Positions 37,301 through 41,730 of a stretch of 64,000 bases of DNA are shown one piece after another. The stretch is from positions 1,798,001 through 1,862,000 of the forward strand of contig OZ176058.1 in the NCBI GenBank assembly GCA_964247055.1. The letters run 5' to 3'. Under the pieces are notes generated by a model. That model was not told the DNA's origin, made no database searches, and saw nothing but the letters and a program-made list of their open reading frames with translations. The translations under genes and the position numbers were made by a program. The first letter of the stretch is position 1. Each line of letters starts with the position of its first letter. Origin of the DNA: Paragordius varius (taxonomy: Eukaryota; Nematomorpha).

Positions 37301-38088
37301 TAATTTTGGATTTGATCGACAGTAAGGAGTAATTAATTTTTAAGAAGAAAATTTAAAATCTATAATCTTTATTTTGTGTAATCTTTATAAAGTTTTTACA
37401 GTATGAGTAAGTATTCATTGTGCTAGAAAGTTATTAATTATTGCCATCAAATAGCATATACCACAAAGGGGGCATTATTATTGGTTTATAGTTATTTTTT
37501 TCATTTTATACTTACTATTATTAGCCAATAAAAATTCTCCTTACTGCAGATGCTATTTGACAATAATTAATAACTTTCTAGCAATGTTATACTTACCCAT
37601 ACTGTATATTCAATATACATCTCTATGCCTTATTTTGCAACGTTAACGATAATAGGTTTTAAAATATGTTTTACCTACCCTTAAAAAAATTAAGTTAATA
37701 TTTATATATTTAAGGTTTTTTGTTTTCATATGATTTTCTTATTTTCTCTTTTAAGAATTTCTTTTGTAGTTCAAAAAACATTTTTGATATCCTTAAAACT
37801 TAAATTTTATTTATAAAATCAACAATTAACAAAAAATTTTTCTTTTATATTTCAAAAACATTTTTGATATTTTAAATGCTTAAATTTCATTTATGAAACC
37901 AACAATTAACTAAAATTAACTAAATTTAAACTCTTTTATATATTATGCATACAGAATTACAAGGCAAACGCCCTCGAAGTACCTTAGAAATAGCTATTGG
38001 TCAAGCTTCCAAATGTCTTAAATTAATGTCACGAAATAATATGGGTCAATGTGGTTTTGTCTCCTTGTCAAATTTTTTGCCCAAATAA
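63..38088 (+). CDS. RanBPM: RanBP9/RanBP10 (RanBPM) homologue, split gene, 5' end beyond window
   Basis: RanBP9/10 proteins are scaffolds and subunits of the CTLH (GID) E3 ubiquitin ligase, acting in cytosol and nucleus. The joined exons give, in order: the SPRY end (CFYTKNGVDLG, GIAFYDIP, PNLYPTVGLQTLGE, ANFGQVPFAFD), a LisH motif (ITYDYLMHQGYIKTAQSF), CTLH pieces (KIQNLVLGG and later FRLRCRRFIEMM), a long low-complexity linker, then the CRA part (AILEYGRALRIQAEAL, QDAFSVLAYSNPW, LDPLNREPLALQLNSIIL, IAIGQASKCLKLM). Exons seen: 2813-2835, 3994-4180, 9020-9149, 10376-10455, 11037-11078, 11965-12099, 14851-15276, 16827-17099, 22230-22439, 23327-23476, 24931-25023, 29311-29642, 30669-30885, 35533-35663, 37084-37195, 37955-38088. 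All sixteen join in phase with GT-AG boundaries. The product from these exons is about 890 residues, longer than usual because of the linker. The gene start and most of SPRY lie left of the window. Exon choice inside the repeated boundary arrays is inferred, not shown. Confidence 0.9.
2462..2766. mobile_element. F1-family MITE
   Basis: The left arm carries degraded F1 motifs (AATACGGAGAATACGTAA, then CAACCCCATACC). The right arm carries the inverse, AAAAAGTATGG to TTTTTACGTTTTGTCC. A GGTT run sits at about 2693-2708. There is no coding capacity. It ends about 45 nt before the microexon acceptor. Confidence 0.7.
2813..2835 (+). CDS. RanBPM: 23-nt microexon of RanBPM SPRY (GIAFYDIP)
   Basis: The acceptor CCTTTAG is followed by GT ATA GCC TTC TAT GAT ATA CCG and then the donor GTAAAT. 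With the phase-1 G from the SPRY exon this reads G-IAFYDIP. That is exactly the segment missing between DLG and the next exon's PNLYPTV (human GIAFTDLPPNLYPTV). Phases fit on both sides (1 in, 0 out). It is far too short for gene finders, but homology, splice sites and frame all agree. Confidence 0.85.
2933..3216. mobile_element. F2-family element (21-nt repeat TIRs)
   Basis: Left arm: ATTTACAATTCAAATTCACC and two further degraded 21-nt units. Right arm: inverse units GGTGAATTTGAATT. The core shows the F2 features TTTTTTCAGCCTTAT and AAAAACACGTAATTTATTTT. Non-coding. Confidence 0.75.
3270..3930 (+). repeat. A+T-rich intron satellite, period about 80-120 nt
   Basis: The phrase ATATAAACAAAATTGTA recurs at about 3279, 3381, 3457, 3666 and 3761, each followed by TTTTTAGTATTTATAAATAT-like sequence and an ATTATATATA stretch. 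No exon core is recognisable, unlike the neighbouring arrays. It ends just before the acceptor at 3993. Confidence 0.6.
3994..4180 (+). CDS. RanBPM: RanBPM exon: end of SPRY and start of linker (PNLYPTVGLQT)
   Basis: The acceptor ATAAATTAG is followed by PNLYPTVGLQTLGETIQ, then ANFGQVPFAFDIFDK and SCLRQKVYTSILGLD. The donor AA|GTAAGT gives phase 1. PNLYPTVGLQTPGE and ANFGQ are hallmark RanBP9 SPRY residues. The last 100 nt or so of this exon, donor included, form the repeated core of the following array. Confidence 0.93.
4181..7870 (+). repeat. Exon-boundary satellite A2: exon 3994-4180 tail plus donor, 13 extra copies
   Basis: About 100 nt of the exon's 3' part (TTGACAAAATCAGCTGTTTA, ACTCGGCCTTGACGCGAGTA) ending in the donor recurs near 4330, 4583, 4841, 5087, 5386, 5640, 5893, 6150, 6398, 6700, 6973, 7240 and 7788. 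The spacing is 245-300 nt. Between cores lies shared intron sequence with a second TCAGCTGTTT motif. The core stays close to the parent exon up to about 6,800. The last three copies and the one near 5087 are clearly decayed. An F1 MITE splits the array at 7350-7640. Confidence 0.95.
7350..7640. mobile_element. F1-family MITE inside array A2
   Basis: Left arm TTATACGGACAAAACC with CAACCAACCATACTTTTTT. Right arm AAAAAGTATGGTTGG to TTTTTACGTTTTGTCC and ACTGTA. It sits between the 7240 and 7788 copies, so it inserted after the array had formed. Confidence 0.85.
7870..8323 (+). other. Intron remainder with TA tracts
   Basis: A decayed continuation of A2-like intron sequence (CAGCTGTTTTCTATTTAAA near 7923) is followed by a TATATATT microsatellite at about 8058-8112 and plain A+T-rich sequence. 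No exon or element ends are seen. Confidence 0.5.
8324..8722. mobile_element. F2-family element with expanded right arm
   Basis: It starts TACCATTTACAATTTTAATT with two CACCCTCGAACAATTCAA-type units. The right arm from about 8518 has eight to nine inverse units (GGGTGAATTTGAATTG). It ends near AACTTTAAATGATAT. The asymmetric unit number between arms is typical of this family here. Confidence 0.8.
9020..9149 (+). CDS. RanBPM: RanBPM exon: Asn-rich spacer leading into LisH
   Basis: The acceptor TTTTTTTAG at 9011-9019 is followed by an open phase 1-to-2 exon. It is Asn-rich (NTNQNNTPPWKNLITTSNW) and ends NLDWGTILQR. The end aligns with the pre-LisH GEWQTMIQK of human RanBP9. Donor AAG|GTAGTA. 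The Asn run is lineage-specific filler. Confidence 0.85.
9312..9762. mobile_element. F1 MITE, one and a half copies in tandem
   Basis: A full F1 copy ends with TTTTTACTGTA near 9560. It is followed directly by a second middle and right half, from TTACAATCGTAAAATATATA to another TTTTTACTGTA near 9762. The same arrangement is seen at 51839-52310. A chance open frame at 9671-9901 is only this arm read through. Confidence 0.75.
9763..10054. other. A+T-rich intron with TA microsatellites
   Basis: TATATA runs at about 9904-9930 and 9934-9954. I see nothing else here. Confidence 0.5.
10055..10310. mobile_element. F2-family element, short arms
   Basis: Begins ACCATATACACTTTAAAT with two CACCCTTAAAC-type units, then AAATAAATTATGTCTTTTTA. 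The right side has GAGTTATATTAGTTAGAAAA and two GGGTGAATTTAAATTG units. Its end lies about 65 nt upstream of the LisH exon acceptor. Confidence 0.75.
10376..10455 (+). CDS. RanBPM: RanBPM LisH exon (ITYDYLMHQGYIKTAQSF)
   Basis: Acceptor AAATAG; the reading is R-ITYDYLMHQGYIKTAQSF and then LRNLNVSTS; donor ACA|A|GTAAAA, phase 1. It matches the LisH dimerisation motif of RanBP9 (MVSSYLVHHGYCATAEAF). LisH mediates dimerisation in the CTLH complex family. Confidence 0.92.
10456..11036 (+). other. T-rich intron with a loose repeat
   Basis: Very T-rich on this strand. The phrase AATATAAATG(A/C)ATAATTTTGG occurs at about 10578 and 10770, suggesting an old duplication of about 190 nt. No coding match. 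Confidence 0.45.
11037..11078 (+). CDS. RanBPM: RanBPM 42-nt exon, start of CTLH (DDIDVENRK)
   Basis: Acceptor ATTTTAG; T-NSKSDDIDVENRK; donor AAAAA|GTAATA; phase 1 at both ends, so it can be skipped in frame. It occupies the place of LEELASIKNRQ in human RanBP9. Confidence 0.8.
11079..11964 (+). repeat. Intron with decayed acceptor-exon copies (weak array A7)
   Basis: The acceptor and first bases of the next exon (TTTAGAAATTCAAAATTTAG) are seen again at about 11490-11512. More decayed versions may lie near 11265 and 11350. The rest is A+T-rich. This looks like a worn-down version of the exon-boundary arrays, but only the 11490 copy is clear. Confidence 0.4.
11965..12099 (+). CDS. RanBPM: RanBPM CTLH exon (IQNLVLGGQIGAALGECNNK)
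   Basis: Acceptor TTTTTAG, then K-IQNLVLGGQIGAALGECNN, KYPAIFLQHILDMDN and a donor GAAA|GTTTAT in phase 1. It aligns with [25 protein letters not shown] of RanBP9. The following hydrophobic CTLH part (LLF.L..RQFIEM) is not here. It sits in the next exon after an insertion. Confidence 0.9.
12100..13988 (+). repeat. Intron with a period of about 350 nt; possible decayed boundary array
   Basis: A block (ATTAATGAAAG, then AAGTTTTATATTTAA, then TTTTGGGGAAAATGTGAAAT) recurs near 12365, 12735, 13082, 13520 and 13900. ATTATTAATGAAAG resembles the end of the preceding exon (ATTATTGAAAG). That is too short to prove the copies are exon-derived. Confidence 0.5.
13989..14535. mobile_element. Possible non-autonomous DNA transposon
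   Basis: Bounded by TTCCCCTTTTAGCC on the left and GGCTAAGGGGAA on the right, a short imperfect inverted repeat. The interior is visibly less A+T-rich and less repetitive than its surroundings. No long reading frame. Family not recognised. Confidence 0.45.
14536..14850 (+). other. Intron 3' part before exon 14851
   Basis: Mixed-composition sequence with a TATATA tract at about 14645-14663, then T-rich sequence ending in the acceptor TTTATAAACAG. Short open frames here (14549-14940) are chance. Confidence 0.5.
14851..15276 (+). CDS. RanBPM: RanBPM exon: Asn-rich insert then CTLH end (LRCRRFIEMM)
   Basis: After acceptor TAAACAG it reads T-PKQVSSAHTSSLTAADDS. An Asn/Leu-rich stretch follows, then YLLFRLRCRRFIEMMSG and a polar Asn-rich tail to SIFGSNNI. 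Donor ATAG|GTATAT, phase 1 at both ends (426 nt). LLFRLRCRRFIEMM matches LLFTLKVRQFIEMV of RanBP9. Compared with human, some 60 residues are inserted inside the CTLH fold between this exon and the last. Confidence 0.9.
15439..15685. mobile_element. F1-family MITE
   Basis: Starts ACAGTAAAAACTG and ends TTTTTGCTGTA. It carries AAAGACAAATATTTTTTTC and the inverse arm AAAAAGTATATGGTTGTC. It abuts an F2 element within 7 nt. Confidence 0.8.
15692..16797. mobile_element. F2-family element with a hugely expanded right arm
   Basis: The left arm has three 21-nt units. The right arm (about 15945-16780) has roughly 35-40, drifting in sequence (TTCAAGGGTGAATTTGAA and variants with GTAAATTTGAATTG). Because the unit is 21 nt, it stays open in several frames and gives chance frames such as 16123-16329 and 16557-16769. 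The element ends about 29 nt upstream of the next exon's acceptor. Confidence 0.85.
16827..17099 (+). CDS. RanBPM: RanBPM linker exon (DSDVDDDDDIIEVDCCDISF)
   Basis: The acceptor ATTAACAG is followed by E-STLQHTHHMTLPSIINN, an Asn-rich run, the acidic block VDSDVDDDDDIIEV, DCCDISFSGPEDN and VTINDRINVTNNDEGNGFF. Phase 1 at both ends. It corresponds to the acidic linker of RanBP9 (DCDTEMEVDSSQ region), not conserved in detail. Its last 60 nt or so is the core of the next array. Confidence 0.8.
17100..20830 (+). repeat. Exon-boundary satellite A3: exon 16827-17099 tail plus donor, about 18 copies
   Basis: The exon tail (GTAACTAACAATGACGAAGG, AAATGGCTTTTTTAGTGGTA) with its donor recurs about every 200 nt: near 17224, 17450, 17650, 17875, 18085, 18295, 18485, 18680, 18880, 19090, 19300, 19500, 19705, 19915, 20105, 20355, 20570 and 20795. 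Intervening intron sequence is shared too (AAAGTATGTTTTCTAAGAAT, TTTTAAGCATTAAAATG). The last two or three copies are the most worn. Confidence 0.93.
20843..21130. mobile_element. F2-family element, degraded
   Basis: Left end ACATTTATAATAAATTTAACC. Core AAATTATGTTTCGGGCTAAT and TTTTTTCAGTAAT. Right units TTCAAGGATG-like and GTTCAAGGGTCATTTTGAA. Confidence 0.6.
21357..22160. mobile_element. F2-family element with expanded right arm
   Basis: Left arm: one unit (ACATTCAAATTAACCCT). Core with GAGTTATGTTAGTTCG. Right arm (21558-22150): about 25 units of GGGTGAATTTGAATTG type, including larger internal duplications (TTTAAAAAGGTGAATTTG repeated). Chance frame at 21572-21772. Confidence 0.8.
22230..22439 (+). 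CDS. RanBPM: RanBPM linker exon, Cys-rich with NVTNN repeats
   Basis: Acceptor TTTAATAAG; E-NNPTCTCQCCTTRHKYCCQP, then three NVTNNENI-type repeats, an acidic stretch, and LCLNCPQCKIVCDHQDYG; donor TATG|GTAAAC. Phase 1 at both ends. Cysteines come as CxC, CC and CxxC motifs with His, which could bind metal. I know of no such module in human RanBP9. The NVTNN repeat also occurs at the end of exon 16827 and throughout array A3. Confidence 0.72.
22779..23006. mobile_element. F2-family element
   Basis: Left TTTACAGTTCAAATTCACCC; right GGTGAATTTGAATTGTTTAA and ATGTAAATGGTATAT. Two units on each side. Confidence 0.8.
23327..23476 (+). CDS. RanBPM: RanBPM linker exon, second Cys-rich part (SSCFCEECDD, CPLCCQQ)
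   Basis: Acceptor TTTTCTAG; E-HSDTSSCFCEECDDNN, AEEICPLCCQQSADIG, then NTNNNLVCIE; donor GAAT|GTAAGT. Phase 1 at both ends. The next exon completes a Cys codon (VCIEC). With the previous exon it forms an insert of roughly 110 residues with about 20 cysteines. Confidence 0.78.
23991..24750. mobile_element. Three F2-family elements head to tail
   Basis: Copies run about 23991-24212, 24211-24486 and 24484-24750. Each starts TATTTACA-like with CACCCTT units and ends with GGTGAATT units. Boundaries touch or overlap by 2-3 nt, suggesting use of the shared TA. A TA microsatellite of about 42 nt follows at 24745-24786. Confidence 0.7.
24931..25023 (+). CDS. RanBPM: RanBPM linker exon (CLKEQQNGKNSNSQCLRDRR)
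   Basis: Acceptor TGTTTTAG; C-LKEQQNGKNSNSQCL and then a basic stretch RDRRHQKKQHNLMKD; donor GATG|GTAGAA. Phase 1 at both ends, 93 nt. The basic run could act as a nuclear localisation signal. That is inference only. Confidence 0.7.
25239..27362. mobile_element. Inverted-repeat element filled by a 21-nt minisatellite
   Basis: Outer ends are inverted: TTTGCACTTCAAGAATGTCC on the left, GGACACTCTTGAAGTGCAAA on the right. From about 25700 to 27350 it consists of units such as TTCAAGGACCAACTTGAA, with higher-order blocks (AAGGATGAAGTGTTAAAGG, CAAGAACTGAATTCAAATG). The left arm has only about three units. The unit length equals that of F2 and its sequence resembles F2's TTCAAGGGTGAATTTGAA. The frames at 27161-27368 are chance products. 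Confidence 0.75.
27363..27770 (+). other. A+T-rich intron stretch
   Basis: Only a TA tract at about 27657-27682 and unremarkable A+T-rich sequence before the A4 array. Confidence 0.5.
27770..29310 (+). repeat. Exon-boundary satellite A4: acceptor plus start of exon 29311, about 8 extra copies
   Basis: The acceptor and first 50 nt of the exon (TTTTAGATTGTATGTCAGTT, AATTCAAATACATCTTCGTG) recur upstream near 27778, 28006, 28159, 28376, 28521, 28736, 28966 and 29132, about every 150-230 nt. Most keep the AG and the phase (D/E-CMSVNSNTSS). Copies near the exon are the best preserved and the farthest are badly decayed, the mirror image of the donor arrays. Confidence 0.92.
29311..29642 (+). CDS. 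RanBPM: RanBPM linker exon (CMSVNSNTSSCYNN, EDDDDQSDDSSLLS)
   Basis: Acceptor ATTTTAG; E-CMSVNSNTSSCYNNAHEAH, an Asn run, MYEDDDDQSDDSSLLSSRD, a Gly/Ser-rich part and STSDIENMENKM; donor AAATG|GTTTTT. Phase 1 in, 0 out. The acidic Ser-rich block is a typical casein kinase 2-like composition and resembles the acidic linker of RanBP9 in position. Confidence 0.83.
29700..30260 (+). repeat. Intron repeat, three copies of about 235 nt
   Basis: Blocks starting ATGGTAAATATT(A/G)A near 29732, 29960 and 30199 share TTCTACAGT, TATGGGAAATTTTG and TGGTGATTAT. The ATG|GTAAAT at each start resembles the preceding exon's ATG|GTTTTT end. This may be another exon-boundary array with a very short exonic part. 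Confidence 0.55.
30300..30640 (+). mobile_element. Solo F2 right arm
   Basis: Starts at the TTTATATTTTTAGGGTGAA border of the right arm and runs through about a dozen GGTGAATTTGAATT units to CTGAAAATGGTATAT. The left arm and core are absent. It ends about 28 nt before the acceptor at 30668. Chance frame 30353-30541. Confidence 0.7.
30669..30885 (+). CDS. RanBPM: RanBPM exon at the CRA start (AILEYGRALRIQAEALKGEV)
   Basis: Acceptor TATTTTAG; NMPNASNGNHSYRNGKK, LPLSIEAILEYGRALRIQAE and a Lys/Glu-rich tail to NEKSKEK; donor AAAAA|GTAATG, phase 1. AILEYGRAL matches the RanBP9 segment AIERMIHFGRELQAM. Heptad-like spacing in AEALKGEVQTLKNLANNTLE suggests a short coiled coil. Confidence 0.9.
30886..33180 (+). 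repeat. Exon-boundary satellite A5: exon 30669-30885 tail plus donor, about 11 copies
   Basis: The exon tail (CTTAAAAGGCGAAGTTCAAA, CTCAAAAATTTGGCAAATAA, AATGAAAAGTCTAAAGAAAA) with the donor recurs near 31050, 31265, 31480, 31685, 31870, 32045, 32228, 32530, 32695, 32870 and 33105. The period is about 175-300 nt. The first copy is nearly intact and later ones lose codons progressively. A trinucleotide GATGATAATAAT run varies among copies. Confidence 0.92.
33270..35532 (+). repeat. Exon-boundary satellite A6: acceptor plus start of exon 35533, about 6 extra copies
   Basis: AATAG followed by GCTCAA(C/T)CAATAAC and AACGATAAAAATTTGGGTGA recurs near 33531, 33831, 34169, 34467 (decayed), 34674 and 35250, before the intact exon at 35533. 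The 33831 and 34169 units are almost identical over about 330 nt and include a long TA tract. Copies keep the acceptor and phase but lack a proper downstream donor. An F2 element sits inside at 34787-35107. Confidence 0.92.
34787..35107. mobile_element. F2-family element inside array A6
   Basis: Left arm: four or five CACCCTTGAACAATTCAA units. Core GTGTTTTCGAACTAATATAA. Right arm: two GGTGAATTTGAATTG units and TAAATGGTATAT. It interrupts the spacing between the 34674 and 35250 copies. Confidence 0.88.
35533..35663 (+). CDS. RanBPM: RanBPM exon before the CRA core (GQKLKQSTLIIPYTADEIDR)
   Basis: The only array member with a complete exon: acceptor AAATAG; S-STNSKTPTINDKNLGEFA, GQKLKQSTLIIPYTADEIDR and QLQ; donor CAA|GTATTT. 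Phase 1 in, 0 out. It joins directly to the next exon to give DRQLQDAFSVLAYSNPW, matching the insect and human MLEDAFSLLAYS junction. Confidence 0.88.
35664..35980 (+). other. A+T-rich intron
   Basis: Includes a GAGTTTTTTAGAGTTTTTTA run (about 35718-35745) and two copies of ATGATATATTTAACC (35799, 35889). Nothing else supported. Confidence 0.4.
35981..36533. mobile_element. F1 MITE interrupted by an F2 element
   Basis: Left F1 arm CAGTAAAAATTTATACGG to CAACCATACTTTTTTAAACC. Right arm AAAAAGTATGG to TTTACTGTA. Between them at about 36118-36362 lies an F2 element (CGCCCTAAAACAATTC, then CAAGGGTCAATTGTAAATG). F1 sequence resumes with ATTGATTGTGTTACCAATAT, partly repeated on both sides of the F2 copy. 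Confidence 0.75.
36534..37083 (+). other. A+T-rich intron, no feature seen
   Basis: Plain A+T-rich sequence ending in the acceptor CATAATAG. No repeat or exon found. Confidence 0.5.
37084..37195 (+). CDS. RanBPM: RanBPM CRA exon (DAFSVLAYSNPW, LDPLNREPLALQLN)
   Basis: DAFSVLAYSNPWESIIKG then LDPLNREPLALQLNSIIL; donor TTGG|GTAAAA, phase 1. This is the best-conserved CRA block (human DAFSLLAYSDPWNSPVG, LDPIQREPVCSALNSAIL). The CRA domain mediates contacts in the CTLH ligase and with partners such as FMRP in mammals. Confidence 0.95.
37399..37604. mobile_element. F4 palindromic MITE
   Basis: Arms CAGTATGAGTAAGTATTCAT and the inverse ATACTTACCCATACTG, with GCTAGAAAGTTATTAATTAT and AATTAATAACTTTCTAGC inside. 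Flanked by TA on both sides. No coding. A related half copy begins at about 58015. Confidence 0.88.
37605..37954 (+). other. A+T-rich intron
   Basis: Contains two copies of CAAAAAACATTTTTGATAT-like sequence (about 37784 and 37854), a duplication of roughly 70 nt. The acceptor GCATACAG follows. Confidence 0.45.
37955..38088 (+). CDS. RanBPM: RanBPM last exon, CRA end and stop
   Basis: E-LQGKRPRSTLEIAIGQAS, KCLKLMSRNNMGQCGFVSLS, NFLPK and stop TAA (38086-38088). Human RanBP9 ends [32 protein letters not shown], so the protein is full length at its C terminus. Confidence 0.95.
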
Positions 38089-38176
38089 CTCAAATATTTT
38101 GTTTATTCAAAAGAGAAGAAAATTTAATTATATTAAATATTTGCTCTTAAATCTTATAAAATATATATTGAAATAC

Positions 38177-38182
38177 AATAAA
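38177..38182 (+). terminator. Candidate polyadenylation signal AATAAA for RanBPM
   Basis: AATAAA lies 89 nt past the stop codon. In DNA this A+T-rich the hexamer is common by chance, so this is only a positional candidate. Confidence 0.4.
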
Positions 38183-38293
38183 CAACCATAATTTTGGATA
38201 TATGCGAGGTTTTTTTTAAAAAATTATTACTAAAAAATGTTTAAATGTGTAAATGAAAAAAAGTATGAAATTTTTATTTTTTAATTACATTAG

Positions 38294-38480
38294 GCATTTT
38301 AATGGTTGCTTATTTCACAATAGTAGGGGCAATTTGCAATACAACACAGTAGTGTATGGAAAAAAACAAAAAAAAAGTTGAATAAACAATTATTTCCTTT
38401 CTTTTCTTTTTTCCATACACTACTGTTGTGTTGCAAATTCTGCTCTACTATAAGTGTGAAATAAGCAACTATTAAAATGC
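38294..38480. mobile_element. Palindromic element of about 187 bp
   Basis: Left arm GCATTTTAATGGTTGCTTAT then AGTAGTGTATGGAAAAAA. Right arm TTTTTTCCATACACTACT then ATAAGCAACTATTAAAATGC. A strong hairpin with arms of about 75 nt, single copy in this window. It lies some 110 nt past the candidate polyA site. Confidence 0.75.
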
Positions 38481-38545
38481 ATATTCTAATTTAACAATTT
38501 AAAAAACGCTCGTATATCTAATATTATGGCTCTTTACTGAATAAA

Positions 38546-38836
38546 TACAGTAAAAATTAAAATTATACTATGGACAAAACGTAAAAATATAAAGACAAAC
38601 ATTTTTTTCTAAAAGACAACCACTATACTTTTTTGAACTATATTTTACAAAATGTAATTCTCATTTTTACAAATTGCAATTCATAAAATTGATAGATATA
38701 TATATTGGTGATAAATCAATTATATATTGACGATTGTAATTAAATAGCTTATGTGAAAAAGTATGGGTTTTTTAGAAAACAAAATTTGTCATTTTATTTT
38801 TAAGTTTTGTCCGTAAAATTTCACTTTTTACTGTAT
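38546..38836. mobile_element. F1-family MITE
   Basis: ACAGTAAAAATTAAAATTAT to TTTTTACTGTAT, with CTATGGACAAAACGTAAAAA and TTTAAGTTTTGTCCG arms. Confidence 0.85.
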
Positions 38837-39373
38837 ATTGGTCATTTTGTAAGAATATATGATATGAAATATATAGTATGTATGCTTGTATATATATGTA
38901 TAATTATTGTGCAAAAATGTATCATCCATAAATTATATTAATATATTATATTATTGTAATATCCAATATTTGATTCTTTTGAAAAACTATGGCAGTCGCA
39001 AAATTTTACTAAATGTGTATCATATGATTTGAAAATAAATTATTAGTTATTGAAATATATTACAAAATATAAAGCTTTTGGAATATTTTATTTAACTTTT
39101 TTTAAATTAAATTAAGATATTTTAGAGTTATACGTTTTCCGAAAAATTGCAATCAAATTTAATTTTATCGAATAATATATTAACTAAATATTATTAGTTG
39201 TCTGTTCATTATAAACTTGATATTTAGCGTTAATTAGGTATTGGAAAATTAGATATTTGTATTCAAAATTTTAGTTATGCTATTAAAAATCTATAACCAA
39301 AAATGTTTAAATGTTTACAAAAAAATAAAAGACAATTTATGTTCCATAATTTCTCAAATATTGATATTTACAA
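38837..39373. other. Intergenic A+T-rich DNA
   Basis: No exon, repeat end or inverted repeat recognised. A short TATATATGTATA tract lies at about 38890. Confidence 0.5.
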
Positions 39374-39891
39374 TGCAATTTACAATTCAAATTCACCATA
39401 AAAATAAATTAAGTGTTTACAAGCTGATATAACTCATTTAATATGAAATATATAGTAAAAATGGAAATAATACGGACAAATCGTAAAAATATAAAAACAA
39501 AATTTTTTTTTTCAAAGGACAACCATACTTTTTTAGACCTCAATATATAAAAATATTTAATTACAATCGTAAAATATATAATTGATTGTGTTACCAATTC
39601 ACAATTCTACATTATACTTTGTAGTTTAGCACAATTTGTTATATATATAAAAAAAATAAAGAATAAAAAAAGTATGGTTGTCTTGAAAAAGTATTTGTTT
39701 TCAAATTTACAAGTTTTGTCCGTATATTTCTAATATTTATTGTATCTTCATTGCTTAGTATATTTTTCCGTAAATTTTAAACAAAATTCCTTTTATAAAT
39801 AGTATCAAAAATACGGGTAATTTTTAATCTTAAAAAACACATAATTTTTTAGGGTGAATTTGAAATGTTCAAGGGTTTCGAAGTGGTATAT
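39374..39891. mobile_element. F2 element split by an F1 MITE
   Basis: The F2 left arm and core start at 39374 (ATTTACAATTCAAATTCACC). F1 lies at 39451-39744 (TAGTAAAAATGGAAATAATA to TATTGTAT). F2 resumes with TCTTCATTGCTTAGTATATT and ends in GGTGAATTTGAAATG units near 39880. This shows that F1 was active after this F2 copy landed. Confidence 0.85.
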
Positions 39892-41120
39892 ATGAATTTA
39901 AAGTTTTTATACATTGTGTAGCCAATTAAAACTCCGTTTGTAAACTCTAAGTTTAAAAGAATTTATGAAAATTTTCATCCTTTTAATTTTTACGTTTTGT
40001 CCGTTAAGTTTCAGATTTACTTGGACAAATAAATTTTCCATATGTTTAACAGATTTAAAAATAACCATTAAAAAGATGAAATATCTATTAGATTAAACTC
40101 CTAAACTCGGATAACTCCAAAACATGATGGAGGCAAACTGCTGATATTAAAAAAAATATTAAAAAATTTCTGGAATTTAATTTATAAGCTGTCTTAAGTC
40201 AATTTAATTATAATATACAATTATTTGCCCAATTTATTAGCGTTTTTAAAAAAAAAAACATGAAAAAAATGGCGGCGAAAACGTTTGAGATGATAATTTT
40301 TAAAATTTTATATCATGCAAAATTGCTAAATATTTTTAGAATATTTAAGATTTTTTAGTGATAAAATATAATTATCGAAACATAATAAAAATTCATATTA
40401 TCTTAAATTTAAATTTAATTATAAAGTGAATAAGAATTGCTTTATTTAGAGGGGTTTAAAAATTTAGGAATCCATATTTACTAACTTTTTTTTAAAAAAT
40501 GGATAATTATTTTTTGATAAAATTTTGGTGAAGCAATATTTGAGATATTTTGGGTGGAAACGGTATAAAAACAGTTTAATATATTATATAAACACTGTTG
40601 TCTATATGATTGGATGATTTGAAACAATCACTCATATTAAAAAATCTTAATCTTTCTTATAATTACAAATTTAAAAAATTTGTCGACAAACAAGTCTTTT
40701 CAAAACAAATTACTCATTTATTATAATAAAACTTATAAAATTTATATTTAATTTATATTTTTTTTTCAAAAAAACCCAATTTTAAACTATGTTACTTTGA
40801 TCATCGTCAGCATAAAGTTTGCTATTGTCAAATTTATTTTATTAAAAAATTCATCAGACTGAAATATTATTTATCATCCAGTTTAACCACAATTATGTTG
40901 ATGTTAATTTAAAATATTTTCTTGTTTTATGCATCGTTCATTTAGCGACGTTTAAAAAAGTTGGCAATGAATTTATTTATAGAATAGGTAAAGTGTTTGC
41001 TTGAATAAATAATGAAATATTATCCAGCTAGTATATACTGCAAAGGTATTTTCTTTGATAATTAACAAGAAAAATGCAAAATTATAACGTTTGGTCAATA
41101 ATATATCTCTTTACTAAATA
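39892..41120. other. Intergenic sequence without recognised feature
   Basis: Includes an F1-like scrap (TTTTTACGTTTTGTCCG at 39989) but otherwise looks single-copy. I find no plausible exon. Confidence 0.5.
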
Positions 41121-41471
41121 TAGACCATTTACAATAATTCACCCTTGAACAATTCAAATCACCCTTGAACAGAAATTCACCCTAAAATATATTATATGTT
41201 GGGCTAATATAACTAACTCATCATGAATATGAAATATATTCTTATGGTATAGTTTGTTATTTTATCACCATTATATTAATTTTAAACAGAATTTCATATT
41301 TTTAAAATTTAAATAATAAAGATAATTTTAAATGTAAAAAACACATAATTTATTTTAGGGTGGATTTGTATTGTTCGAGGGTGAATTTGAATTGTTTTAA
41401 GGGTGAATTTGATATGTTTAAGGGTGAATTTATAAAATGTTTAAGGGTGAATTTAAATTGTAAATGGTATC
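41121..41471. mobile_element. F2-family element
   Basis: TAGACCATTTACAATAATTC to TTGTAAATGGTAT. Three units left, five right. Confidence 0.88.
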
Positions 41472-41562
41472 ATGCAAAAATAATGAAAATACATATACTA
41501 TAAAAGTGAAAAATTTATTAATGAATAAAAATATCATTATTTGAATCATTACGAAATATGCG

Positions 41563-41730
41563 CCCTCTATAATTTATAAATGTATATATTTATCCATAAA
41601 ATATATTATTTTTAATACATTTTTAATTATTATTATTATATTATTTTAAATTTATTAGCTCCTTTTAACAATAATTAAATTTTGCTAAATATTATCGATT
41701 TGTAATTTTATAGGGTATATGTGACTAATA
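41563..41730 (+). repeat. Direct repeat flanking the TIR element, left copy
   Basis: AATATGCGCCCTCTATAATT to GTGACTAATA. It is repeated in the same orientation at about 44163-44333 (ATATGCGCCCTCTTTAATTT to GCGACTAATA) beyond the right TIR. The pair is far too long for a target-site duplication. Either the transposon entered one copy of a tandem repeat or the flank was duplicated later. Confidence 0.8.
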
